The translations under genes were made by a program, and so were the position numbers. From Tribonema minus (lineage: Eukaryota; Sar; Xanthophyceae; Tribonematales; Tribonemataceae), in contig JAFCMP010000012.1 in the NCBI GenBank assembly GCA_017506865.1, positions 310,001 through 374,000 on the forward strand: a stretch of DNA of 64,000 nucleotides. The letters run 5' to 3'. Shown here in pieces: positions 24,108-34,960 of the stretch; the first letter of the stretch is position 1, and each line of letters opens with the position of its first letter. A model generated the notes under the pieces. That model ran no database searches. It had not been told where the DNA came from and worked only from the letters and a program-made list of their open reading frames with translations.

Positions 24108-24615
24108 GGAAGATGGCCATCTATGGCGTCCCCCCATCGAACAGCCCCAAGCGCACGTGCACTGAGCACAGGTTCTAGTTCGCGTACAAAAACGCCACAT
24201 GTGCCACGAGCGGGGCTTTGGAGCAGCATTCTGGCAACTGACTGGTGTCTCCGCAGGGGTAATACACCACAAATTTGTCACCCCTGCTTCCGCATGGGGC
24301 TAGAGCAACTTTGCAGTGGTCACAGGCGCTCCCGAGCTTTATCTATGGGGGGCACTGCATGCATCCGCTTGGTGCTGAGTGGCATTCTCGTGGCCAGAGT
24401 GGCCGGCGCCACCGCTGCTTGAGGTACTGCTGCAGTCCCAAGCGCTGCTGCAGACAAGGGCCAGCTGCTTGTGTTCGGCACAGCATGGCTGCCCTCGAAT
24501 CTGCAGCCCCGCTCCGTGGCACTGTCCTTGTACGCGGACCCTTCGATCCTGCACGTGTGTTCGGTGCACGTGCGCTTGCGGCTGCTCGATGGTGGTATGC
24601 CATAGATGGCCATCT
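24108..24615. repeat. Inverted duplication, about 130-bp arms
   Basis: The left arm (about 24108-24240) and the reverse complement of the right arm (about 24480-24615) share GAAGATGGCCATCTATGGC, AGCGCACGTGCAC, GTACAA..CGCCA and GAGCGGGGCT. The spacer is about 240 bp. As in the 21-kb hairpin, one arm keeps an open peptide frame (right arm, minus strand) while the other is broken by a stop. Confidence 0.75.
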
Positions 24616-24775
24616 TCTCACATCTCTCCACCCTGAACTTTTCGTGGTCAGTCAGACGAACTGCGTGGGTGCCTTGCGGCTGCACTGGAGGAGCTTTCCA
24701 GCGGCAGCAGCGGCGGCGGTGGGGGCACGGGCACGGATGGTCGTGATCCCCCGCATGATCCCCCGAGCCATGCAT
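24320..24775 (-). CDS. Cys/His-rich frame, possibly EsV-1-7-like (weak)
   Basis: An open minus-strand frame containing ERCEKMAIYGIPPSSS, then TCTEHTCRIEGSAYKD and RGCRFEGSHAVPN. The spacing of Cys and His, with a YG-P turn before the C-x2-H, faintly resembles the EsV-1-7 repeat common in brown algae and some of their viruses, but key positions differ. The left arm of the inverted duplication encodes a decayed version (MAIYGVPPSNSPKRTCTEH then a stop). Exon borders are unknown, and the flanking residues are low complexity. I would not assign a function. Confidence 0.25.
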   Translation of the reverse strand: MHGSGDHAGDHDHPCPCPHRRRCCRWKAPPVQPQGTHAVRLTDHEKFRVERCEKMAIYGIPPSSSRKRTCTEHTCRIEGSAYKDSATERGCRFEGSHAVPNTSSWPLSAAALGTAAVPQAAVAPATLATRMPLSTKRMHAVPPIDKARERL

Positions 24776-24975
24776 GGACGCATGACGGTGGCAGCCATTG
24801 AGATGCTCACGCAGCAGCTAGCGCAGCGTGTGCCACAACAGCATCTCGCTGCAATGGCGCTCATGCAGCCGGAGCAACGTGGGTGCTTTTGCGGTTGCAC
24901 TGGAGGAGCTTGCCAGGAACGGTACATCAGTGATGATTTCATGTCTTTATTCGCTGGCATGCCGCCAACCTGATG

Positions 24976-26855
24976 GCGCTGGCACTGGATACTTGTCAAA
25001 TTTCCGGTGGCAGCAGGGCGACATCGGCAGCTCGTTTTGGGGCCCCCAACTCTTGACTGGCGAGAAGGCGGAGGGAGTTGCACCACGCTTGTGACGACCA
25101 TAGATGCGCAATAGAACATTGTGCACATCCAGCAACTTGGCTTCATCAGCATGAGATAGTGCTGCTTGCGCACACATACTTGCTGCTGTCCTGTGGCGCA
25201 GCTGCTATCTAGATGTATTTGTAGCACACAAGCTGGTGTTGTGAGTCTACGGAGGCGGTTGAATCTGAGACAAGCTGCAATGGATGCCCAACCAAAACTA
25301 GGCAAAAGAAGCACATGTTTCTGCCGTCTCTCTGCCACGCATGCGCAATGCTTCATCTCAGACCAGTTCTGCTTCTTCAAGTTCTGCAACACGGTAACCG
25401 CCGTTTGTCCTCGATTGGGGTGGGGCGCTGTGGTGATGGACGGAGATGAGAATGCACTAGTGCTTATAAGGTATACCAGTATGAAGTACAACTCGCAGAA
25501 GGATTATGTCGTGCCCCGCCGGCGACCGCGAGTGCTACAGAGTACATAGTTTCTTAGAACCAGTACCTGGTGTCCAATGCTCGTTTTGCCTACAGGCGCG
25601 AGTCGGCTGTGTCACCATGGTCCTCAGTTCTGGGCGCTATGTAACAGCTGCTGCAAGTAAACAGGCCTGCATCAACCTTTCACAAGACGTCCGATTGGGC
25701 GACCATGAATAGGTTTGCTTGTGGGATACGGTAGTGTTGCGAGGAAGAGCCTGTTTGCTATTTGATCACTCGAGTCTCTCCTCGAAGAAGGGGTGCTGCA
25801 TGGAGTGCACGCGCAATCCATGATTCGAGAGGGCTTTTGGCGCCCCAAGCGAAAGCAATAAAAGCAGGAAGGTTGGCAGTGCGCTCAGAGGCCCTACTGT
25901 ATTGGTCTGACTTAGTGATAACCTAGCCTACATGTGGTTACTCCAAGGGTTCAACATTATAGATATGATGAGAAGTTTTGCCCTAGGGCTTGTCCTTGGT
26001 CGCAGGTTTTGTTGCTAGGTATACGCGTACTTTTTAGGCAACGAAACTGGCACCTCAGATCAATTTTGCTGTGTTACGTTGAGTGGACAGGTTTGAACAT
26101 TGATTCTTTATACAAGTGCCATCCTTCAAGATGTGTGGGCATCATCGAGCCCGAGCACAACTAACTCACAGCATAACGCGTGTGAAAAACGTCGTGAGCC
26201 ATGACAGTGTGTCAACCTCACGAGGTGACGATCCAGAAGCTACCTAATAGCACCTGAGAAACTGCAAAGATCCTGGACGCCAGCACTTCTGTGTGTGTAG
26301 TTCGCTGGTGCACTCCACGCAAACAGCGGCAGTTATGATGCCTGAACGTGGCTGCGTAACCCTGAACGTTTTTAACAGATCCCGGAGGTCGGCGGCGCGT
26401 CGAGTGAGCTGTAAGCTGCAGAGCGATACTACAAGGCGCGGCGGCGGCTGCTGCTGCTGGTACATTCCCCAGTACAGAGTGCGCAGAGAGAGGGCTTGCC
26501 GCATCCCCTTCGGTGTGCCTGATCAGAGTGGCGGGGCCGCAGTAAAAACCGATCAGTTATACCTCACCTCGCGCGCATGGTGAAGTCTCGACGCCAGCAC
26601 AGCAGACGCTGAGATCACCTACCGGCGCGTGCCGCTGTTATCCGGAAGTACCACCCTGCCGTCGATGCAACAGCCAGCAGTTGCAGCAGCCATCCAATAA
26701 GAGCGTCAATAAGCTTCAAACTCGCCGATCAAAACCCCCTTTCACCCCCCCCTGGCATCACCGGACCAAAAACAAGGTCGTAGCGGAATACACAGCGGGA
26801 AGTGGAGGAGACGAGGCACTGTAGGAGCGGCGCGTGGCGGCGCTAGACTCGTGCC
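24976..26855. other. Non-coding; 5' flank of a membrane-protein gene
   Basis: No supported gene. A 35-bp segment at 24673-24707 (GGCTGCACTGGAGGAGCTT) recurs at 24893-24911 with one mismatch. The last 250 bases before the ATG at 26856 should hold the promoter and 5' UTR of the first membrane-protein gene. Confidence 0.5.
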
Positions 26856-29800
26856 ATGGCCGGCCGGCGGCTAGGCTCGGTCCTGGCCTTCGCGCTGCTT
26901 AGCATCGTCCTACCCGGTGGAATTGTCCAGGCCTTCCCAATAGAGAATAACCTCAGCGTATGTCAAGTGGCGACGGCAGAGTGCGATGGAGACGCTGCCT
27001 GCGCTGCCTGCGCCAAAGCGACGCAGCTCACGCTCCCTCAGCCGCCACTTACCTGCAACAGCTACTTGTTGGACACGAGAGCCATGTTTACTGGAGCCGC
27101 ACCCGGGTGCAATGCGCCGGGTGTGCGAGCTCCGTTGCTGGCTTTGGCGGAATGCGTGGCGGCGCAGCGAGCGGCGCTGGTGTTTAAGATTGGGAAGTGC
27201 TACGAGCTTGCGAAGGACTGTGTGCAGAACACGGTGACGGTGGTGGGGGCCGGGCAGTCGGATGGCGAGTACATGGTTCTCGATGAGGGAGCTGCGAATC
27301 CAAACGCATTGCAGGTAAGAAGGGGCCCAGCCTCGCTGCTGCTGTGAATTGCATTTACATGCGCTTGTACTTCCAGAGATTTCACATCTCCACATGCCTG
27401 TCAGTAGGCAATGCTTGAGCCTCAGATTATGTCAAACTGCTCACTGACCCCTGCACTCTCTGCTCACGGTTACGCAGACATGGGCGCTCAAGGTTGCGCC
27501 ACTGCCAGTATTGCAGTGGTGCGAGTGGCGCGCTGCCGCGGAGAACGACAAATGCGACGACGGTCAGCCCCTGATCAACTCCAACGTGTACGACTGCGGC
27601 TTTGATGGCGGCGCGTGCTGCCCCAACACCTGCGTAGGCGATGCCTGCGGGACAGTTAAGGGGCTCACCCTCTGCAACGACTCCACGTCCGTCAACAAGC
27701 AGCTGGCCCTGTTCCAGGACCCCACTGGCAGGCTCTATTGGAGCATCAACACGTACAAGCTCGGCGACACGGACGAGGTGTGGCGGGTTGACAAGCTGTC
27801 TCACCGCATATATGTGACGGCAGACATCAACCACCCCTCCAAGATCAAGGGGCAATGGTTCGTGTGCAGGGACGGCAAGTGCGAACTCGCCACGCGCGAG
27901 ATCCGCATCGGATGCGCGGGATTCACCCTAGGAGACAAGCCCGTAGGGGGCATCCAACTCCCCCCTACCCCGGCGCCAACTCGCCCCCCAACCCCCGCCC
28001 CCACCGTCGCGTCCACGGTGTTCACGACCAGCGCGCCAACGGCCGCGCCCGCGGCTGCGGAGACTCCGCAGCCCACCGCGGCGGACGAGACCAACAACCC
28101 CTCAGCGCCGCCGCAGTCCGGCGACCAGCAGACCTACACCATGACCATGGTGACGGTGGCAGAGGGTCAGGCGCAGGCGGCGTTCACCACGGAGCAGCAG
28201 GCGGCGTTCGCCAAGGCCGTCGCCGGGCTGCTCGGCCTGCCAAACGCGGACGACGTGTCCATCACGGCGGTGGGACCGCCGCCGACGGCGCGCCGCACGC
28301 TGAGCGCTGCCGCTGCTGCCGCCGCTGCGCAGCCGCTGCTGCTGCGGCGCCGGCTCGCCACCGCCGCAGACGGCTTCTCCGTGCAGTACGAGGTGCTGAA
28401 CGTGAAGAGCAAGGACACGGCGAGCGAGTACGGCAACACGCTCATCAACGGCTCCGACACCGGCGTGCTGCTGGACAACTTCAAGCGCGAGGCGGCGGCG
28501 GCGGGTGCGGGCGCCGTCACCGCGACGAAGCTCGTCACGACGGTCGACATCTCGCCCGACGGCGGCGACGGCCTCTCCGGCACCAACAAGATCATCATCG
28601 GCTTCATGGTCATCCTGGCGCTGCTGGTGCTGAGCGCGGTGATCGTGCTGTGCATGCGCCTGCAGGCGAAGCGCCGCCGCCGCCGCGAGTTTGAGAACGC
28701 CGCCAAGGCGCTCGCCATCGCGCTCGACGTCAACACGGCGCCCGCGTGGACCGCCGAGTCCCCCGCGCGCAACCGCACCATCTGGCGCCGCGCCGCCGTT
28801 GCCAGCGACCCCTCCCCTCCCTCCAAACAGCAGCAGCAGCAGCAGCCGGTCAAGACGCTCGACGACAGCCCGCCGGCGCCGCGCCGCATGTCCTGGGCGG
28901 CGGGCGCGGCGGCGCACGCGGCGCGCCTCGCGGCGCTGCTCCGGCTTGGCTCCGGCGCCGACGCCGCCGCAGCGGCGCGCGCGGCGCGCGGCGCCAGCGG
29001 CGCGACGGGCGACCTCGAGGGCGGCGACGCCGTCAGCACGTTCGCGGCGCAGCGCAACCCGATGCTGCTGACGAGCGGCGGTGGCGGCGCCAGCGGCGAC
29101 GGCAGCGCGCGCCAGACGATGACGTGGCACCCGCCCGCGCTCGCGACGGCGGCGCTCAGCAGCAACAACCCGGGGCTCATCGTCGCGCCGCTCACGCCCG
29201 TGAACGTCGGCGCCGCCGCCGGCGCCGCCGCGCTGGTCATCCGCCAAGCCTCCAACCTTGAGGCGCGCCTGCGCAGCAACACGACGGACGGCAACACCAT
29301 CACGGCGCCGTCCACCATGCTCGGCTCGCAGCCCTCGGAGCCCGCGGGCTGGGGTCTCGAGGCGACGGCGGCAGGTGCGGCGGCGTCGCGCCCCGCGTCG
29401 GCGGCGGCGCCGCGGCCGCCGCGCTCCATCGCGCGCGCGCGCCCCCGCGCCGTCTCCACGTCCTCTCTCATGAGCGCCACGGCGCCGCCGCCGAGCCTGC
29501 CGGCGACGCCGACGAGCCGCTCGCGCGCTAGCTCGCGCGCGCCCAGCCGCGCCAACACCCCCGGCAGCAGCGCGCGGCGGCCGCCGCCGTCGGGCGGCTA
29601 CGGCTCGGCGGCGCGCAGCATCGGCGGCAGCGCGGCGCGGTCGCGCGCGGGGTCCGCCAGCCTGTCGCGCGCTTCCAGCGCCAGCGACTTGGGCAGGTTC
29701 AGCGGCGGCGGCGGCGCGAGCCTCGGGGACATGGGCGGCGCCGACTTTGAGAGCGTGAACGGGACGCCGCCGTGGGCGCGCGACGTCATGGCGCTGTGCG

Positions 29801-30701
29801 AGCGCGCCGCGCAGCTCTTTGGCACCGGCGCGAGCCTCAGCAACAACTGCCGCGTCATTGCGTGGTGGGCGACGGACGTGCAGGTGCGCGCGCGTCTGTC
29901 TGCTAGGGTTAGGGCTAGGGGTAGGGTTAGAATAAGCATTAGGGTCAGTGCATATGCATTTGCTAGGGTCAGGATCAGGGTTAGAGTGCAGGTGCTTTGT
30001 GCGTTTGCTAGGGTGAGGGCTGGTGCAGGTGCGCGTGCGTTTGCTGACTCGACGCTTCATGCCGTCGCACTCAATCACTGGGCCGTGATGCGCGCATGCA
30101 TGTTGGCGCTGCCCTGCGTGGTAGTAGTGCGTGCTCGTATGCCATGGCTTGTGTGCTGCGCGAGCTGTCACGTTCCCTTCACGTACCAGCTGTCCATTTT
30201 GCACGTATATTATCGTCTGGCAGCAGCAGTTAGTTCACTACATCTGTGCCTGACACTGCCAGCGTCGCCAACTGCCCACGCAACGTTGCCCACCCTCCGC
30301 CCGTTAAATCCCTTGCCGCCACCGTCACCGCTCAACCTCAACTTCACTCCCACGCCCCTCTGACCCCGAACTTCAACCCCAACTTCACCTCCCGGCAGGC
30401 AGCGCTCGACAGCCTCGCCGCGCAGCTCGACAACGACCCGCACGCCGCAGACCACGTCGGAAAGGAGGCCGTCGAGCGCGCGGAGGACAACCTTCAGGAG
30501 CTCGTCGCGCTCGCCAAGCAGCACATGCACCACGGCACCCTCCCCCTCTTTGCGCTGCTGCGCCGCACCAAGGAGCTGGTGGACGGCGCCGCCGCGGACC
30601 TGCGTGCGGCCCTTGTGGGCACGCTGCCCGCGGACGACCTGCAGATGCTCACCGCGCCGCGGCTGCGCGTCGACAACAGCGTCGCGCCTGTGCTACAGTG
30701 A
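26856..30701 (+). CDS. Type I membrane protein with LNR and SEA-like ectodomain (paralogue 1)
   Basis: Exons 26856-27314, 27478-29883 and 30399-30701 join in phase 0 (CAG/GTAAGA, CAG/GTGCGC) into about 1055 residues. A signal peptide (LAFALLSIVLPGGIVQA) is followed by a Cys-rich segment. Residues about 168-205 form a Lin-12/Notch repeat (NDKCDDG...YDCGFDGGACCPNTC). A PTPAPT linker starts near 313. A SEA-like domain spans about 372-520, with Arg-rich sites (RRTL, LRRRL) that may be cleavage loops. A transmembrane helix (IIIGFMVILALLVLSAVIV) lies at 525-546. The cytoplasmic tail of about 400 residues is basic and Ser/Ala/Pro-rich. The C-terminal helical domain (DVMALCERAAQLFG to the end) is shared with the gene at 34961. 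LNR/SEA pairs sit in cleavable receptors; signalling or wall sensing is inferred. The TGA overlaps GTGAGT, so another exon could follow. Confidence 0.8.
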
Positions 30702-31000
30702 GTCACACTTGAAGTTTTTATGTATGAAGTTTCACTGTTGTCTTGAAGCTGCTCACCGCGCCGCGGCTGCGCGTCGACAACAGCGTCGCGCCTGTGCTAC
30801 AGTCAGTCACACTTGAAGTTCATGTATGAAGTTTCGCTGTTGTCTTTCAAAAGTTGCTTACCGCGCCGCGGCCGCGCGTCGACAACAGCGTCGCTGTGCT
30901 ACAGTGAAGTTTTGTTGGCGTGTGAAGTTCCATTGTTGTCCTTGAAGCTGCTCACTGCCGCGGCTGCACGTCAACAACAGCGTCGCGCCTGTGCTACAGT
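30650..31000. repeat. Four tandem copies of the 3' end of paralogue 1
   Basis: The last about 50 coding bases and the following 50 bases recur at about 30650, 30752, 30857 and 30950 (period about 102). Each has a version of GCGTCGACAACAGCGTCGC, then GTGCTACAGT, then an ACTTGAAGTT or TGAAGTT word. Only the first lies in the open frame. Copy 2 has lost the GTGAGT (CAGTCAGTC) while copy 4 keeps it. Confidence 0.92.
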
Positions 31001-32742
31001 GAGTCGCAGTTGAAGTTGTACTGGCGTGTGAAGTTCCGTTGGTTTGCCTGACCCTAACCCTTTTGTTCAAAACCAATTTGTGTCCGTCCGTCTCTTATGG
31101 GGGACATGCCGTTATACATGAATGCACGACACATGTGCCTGCTATAATGTCGAGGTGTATCTCGCAACCTCCGTGAGAACATTTGGCAATGTCACATGTG
31201 CCACGTTGATGCGAAGGCAATCCTGACACCGCCCTCCCCTGTGTGTGCACACTGCCTCTCCTTCGTCCAGGTCAATTGGCAGGAGTCCCAACAGTGGAAG
31301 ACCGAGGACATATTCCATGCAGCGGTCACCGTAGATGTTAACAACGCCAGAAAAATTTTGACAACAAAGTTTACTGGCGGCCGCGCGCGCGACCGCCGCT
31401 GTGCGTTTACGGACGATTCGACACCACTTGTCTGAGTCGAAAATATGGCAAAATATGGCAGAATGCAGTACCAGTCCACTGTCCCTTCCCCCCCCCCCCT
31501 GTTGTTGACTCTGATCAAATGAGTAATACACTCTCGAATCGTCGCTCCTGTGCATACTCATACCCCATGTCTGGTCATCTTTTCTCGTCGTTTGTTCTGT
31601 TCTGTTCGATGCCACTGTACCTAGTGCACGTGGTGAATGTGCCACGCTGTTATGCCCAGTTCCTGTGAGCTCTCTGCTGTGAATTGCTTGTAAGTGGGGC
31701 TCGTATTGTGCATTGCGGTCAGACTAGAGCGCCTGCAATGTGTGTGAAAGAGCATGCATGGCACACTGTACCTTGTACTTCAATGCAATACTTCAACGAA
31801 GCAGCGCTCCATCACGAAATCCAGAGGTTCATCACTAGCAGATACATATGCGCACACACAAGGCACAAGTCAAGACGTGTTTTGGCTCTCTGTCAAGCAG
31901 GCGGGGGCGGGGGGGGCATGTATTCCCCTCCCTGATCTTTTTGCAAAAGCCTGATCTGTGCGCCCCTCCTCGGATTGATGCTGGCTGGGTTATTGACCGC
32001 ACGTGGTGCCACTGTTCAAAGCCAGCAGCCCGCCTAATCCAGACAGCTGGATCCTGCTTGCAACCATTGTTGCAGTTGCAACCGTTGTTGCAGTTGCGTC
32101 CAGCAGGTCCACCCCCCCCTTCCTGCCCCAGGAAGCTGCCAAACATCCAGATGATGTGACAGTTACTTGCTCCAACCGGTGCCTGAATTTCAGACCCTGG
32201 CCGGCACTCGGTCAGCAGTGGCAAAGCATACATTGGGGTTGTTGCCAGTAGACATGCATCACATCAGGCCGGTGTTTGGCGCCCCTGCCAAGTGTGGCAT
32301 ATGAATTCTTAAGCAAAGGCATTCGGCCGCAAGGACGTGAAACAGTTTCGCCAGTTGCGCGCATGCTTGCCACACTTGCAATTCAACCTCTTGCCCAGCT
32401 ACCCTTGCTTTCATGGGCCTTTGTTGACTGTGTTCATGAGCATATTGTCAGGTACACTAGGCATGTGAGGACACTGTGGAAACTCATGTGCACAAAACAA
32501 GGCGAGATCATCACTGAATCACCTTGGAAGGCCTCGACGATCAAAGCAGGGGTCGACAACGGACATCATCGCCTGTAGCTGGGACGTTCAACTTCACACC
32601 AGTTGTACTTTTTATTAATTCTCAGTTGTACTTTTATTATATTCCACTTGTGGCTGTGGAAATGCCATGTTGTAGGTGTGTCGCCTTGTTCTCACTCTTG
32701 GATGTAGCATGCAAAGCTTGCACGCCACACCCCGCCCCCCAC
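31001..32742. other. Intergenic, nothing recognised
   Basis: Contains a CCCTAACCC word at 31052, a C13 run near 31485 and a (TTGCAG)-like triplet run at 32065-32095. The plus-strand frame 32276-32578 is open and not low-complexity but has no recognisable domain. It may be a transposon relic. Confidence 0.4.
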
Positions 32743-33657
32743 ATCACCCCCAACAAAGCACCCGCAAGCGACTGTCCCCCACATACTAGCAGGGATACCA
32801 AACAAAGCTACAAGACTCTCCCCCCACAGACAGACCCGTCTTAGGGCCACCCAGCTCCACGCAGACTCCATCTCAAAGTTTTCATGCAGGCCAAGGTCAC
32901 CATAATGGGCCCTGAACTGGAGATTGTGGCTATCTACGTGAACCCCGATATCATAAAGATAAGCAGAGGGAGTCACTGGGCGCCAGGCGCTGACGCTAGA
33001 AAGAAAGGCTATATAACTAAGCAAAGCATCGCCTCCTTGATGAGCGGGACGGTGGTTCACCGGGCCTCCCATATCACCCCCAACAAAGCATCCGCAAGCG
33101 ACTGTCCCCCACACACTAGCAGGGATACCAAACAAAGCTGCAAGACTCTCCCCCCACAGACAGACCCTTCTAAGGGCCACCCAGCTCCACGCAGACTCCA
33201 TCTCAAAGTTTTCATGCAGGCCAAGGTCACCATGATGGGCCCTGAACTGGAGATTGTGGCTATCTACGTGAACCCCGATATCATAGAGATAAGCAGAGGG
33301 AGTCACTGGGCGCCAGGCGCTGACGCTAGAGAGAAAGGCTATATAACTAAGTAAAGCATCGCCTCCTTGATGAGCGAGGTCACGGCTCACCGCAGGCTGC
33401 AAGCCTGACAAGATATTGCCATTTACCGCTGCGAGTAACTTGTGGTTGGTGCCGTGGCGTGCAGCCGACTCCGCTTGCTCTCCAAGCACGCCAAGCCGCT
33501 CCCTGTCCCTCCTCCGCACGCCAGCCAGGGCTTCCGAGACACCACCACACGTTTGAAGTTCTCTCGAAGGGGCTACGCACGCTGGCATCACCTGGGGGCC
33601 GCTGGTGCTAGCTCCTGCAAGCCCTGCAGCCCAGCCCACCCACCAAACCAGCCGCAT
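32692..33657 (-). CDS. Open frame spanning a 330-bp tandem repeat (possible repeat-encoded protein)
   Basis: A 321-codon minus-strand frame whose middle contains the same peptide of 110 residues twice (AHQGGDALLSYIAFLSSVSA, then TPSAYLYDIGVHVDSHN and GDLGLHENFEMESAWSW). The frame stays open through both copies and the 110-residue unit is an exact multiple of three. Of eight differences I could place in this frame, five are synonymous (including CTA/CTT and CGG/AGG) and three change the residue. That pattern favours this strand over the plus-strand frame. I do not recognise the peptide. It could be a fragment of a mobile-element protein. The start is not determined. Confidence 0.35.
   Translation of the reverse strand: MRLVWWVGWAAGLAGASTSGPQVMPACVAPSRELQTCGGVSEALAGVRRRDRERLGVLGEQAESAARHGTNHKLLAAVNGNILSGLQPAVSRDLAHQGGDALLSYIAFLSSVSAWRPVTPSAYLYDIGVHVDSHNLQFRAHHGDLGLHENFEMESAWSWVALRRVCLWGESLAALFGIPASVWGTVACGCFVGGDMGGPVNHRPAHQGGDALLSYIAFLSSVSAWRPVTPSAYLYDIGVHVDSHNLQFRAHYGDLGLHENFEMESAWSWVALRRVCLWGESLVALFGIPASMWGTVACGCFVGGDVGGGVWRASFACYIQE
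32743..33390. repeat. 330-bp direct tandem repeat, two copies
   Basis: ATCACCCCCAACAAAGCA occurs at 32743 and again at 33073. The whole 330-bp unit is repeated with only a handful of substitutions, making it the youngest duplication in the window. The second copy degrades after GATGAGCG near 33378. Confidence 0.95.
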
Positions 33658-33659
33658 TC

Positions 33660-34960
33660 GCTGCCACGCCTTTCGGCGTTAACGAGCTTGGGACGCTGCC
33701 TGTGTTCAGTTGTACTTTGTGTCGATTCTTGAGGTTGCAATAAGGCCTGATCATCTTTTGTACGTACTTGTGGGCTTGTATTTAGGTACTGAACTGATGG
33801 CTGAAAAATTGGGAACGCATGCAAGGACTGTCAAACCTGTGTTGGAGATGAAGGTGATCTTATCTTACATGGTGTTTCTTGCAACTTGCACTTGTGATGG
33901 CTCCGGCGGCCGCAGCTTAGTTGCTGTTTGACTAAAAGAACTGCGACTGAGCTGCTGCACCCGAAGCTCGAACACGTACAAACACCCACCTGAGAGAGAG
34001 AGAGAGAGGCACATCACACCACTGGCTGTTCCTACAAAGTCGCAGGGCGGGTGATGCCACAGTTGTTTGTTGAGGCGAATTGTTCATGTTGCAGACGTGC
34101 ATGCCCCCGCATGCAAGCATATTCTCTCATGTGCATTCCCGCAATTCCGCGAGGAGGGTCGTGTGTGTGTGCCGTTCATCGCAAGAGCACACTCCTTGAA
34201 TGCTCTCTCCACCTACCATGCAACATCAACTGAGTCGTCCGCGCGACGCTGGCGAAGCTGCATGACCTGCATCGTTCTGCCTCGCCTGTGAATCCGCAAA
34301 GCTCACGCCATCTGGCACATGCCTGTCAGCCATGTCAGTCAGTCTTCGTCGCTGCAGAAAAGAGCAACGAGACGTATAACACACCAAACACCTCAAAACT
34401 TCAAGTTTTTGATCCCTCGAGAGGCCAAGTGCCTTAGCTAGCAGAACGCCGTGGTGGATATGGGCATAAGGCGCTGCTGCAATCAATTTGCACCGGACAT
34501 GCTGTTCCCGCGGCTGCTGCTGCAACCCTTTTATTGTCGTGCTTCAATTGCCATCTGGGGCCCCCTCATGCAGAGATGCATCATCGCACCAAATCTACGC
34601 CACCATGCCGCACCAAGCATTGTGATACAGCTTGCAGTGCATCAGCATGAAGCTTAGCACTCAGACACACCTCTACACCCGTGCAGTAGAGACGAGACGC
34701 TGACGCAGGACCCCACGGATGATTCAAACTGCGAAATTCAAGTCGTAGTTGGCCCGGTGCGTGCTCAACTGGCAGAGACCGCTGCGTTGGAACACGAACA
34801 CCTGCATAAAATCTGCAGCGACAGCAGCAGCAGGCAATACGGAGAGCAGCAGCCGACGGCGCGTGTGGCGAGTAGTAGCTGTCAGACAAGCGCGGCCATG
34901 CTCTGGTGAAATCCGTGCACTCACGCAACGGCCTTTTCTGTTGGGTCGTGGCAGCTAGTA
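33660..34960. other. 5' flank of paralogue 2, nothing recognised
   Basis: Contains an AG-repeat (GA)8 at 33992-34009. No domain-bearing frame. The promoter of the gene starting at 34961 should lie at the right end. Confidence 0.5.

Noticed and set aside
28102..30204. Long minus-strand frame opposite paralogue 1
   Set aside because: Arg/Ala-rich shadow of exon 2; the plus strand has a signal peptide, LNR and transmembrane helix with phased introns.
32884..33354. Plus-strand frame across the 330-bp repeat (EIVAIYVNPD, endonuclease-like)
   Set aside because: Substitutions between copies are more often synonymous on the minus strand, and the first copy is closed by a stop in this frame.
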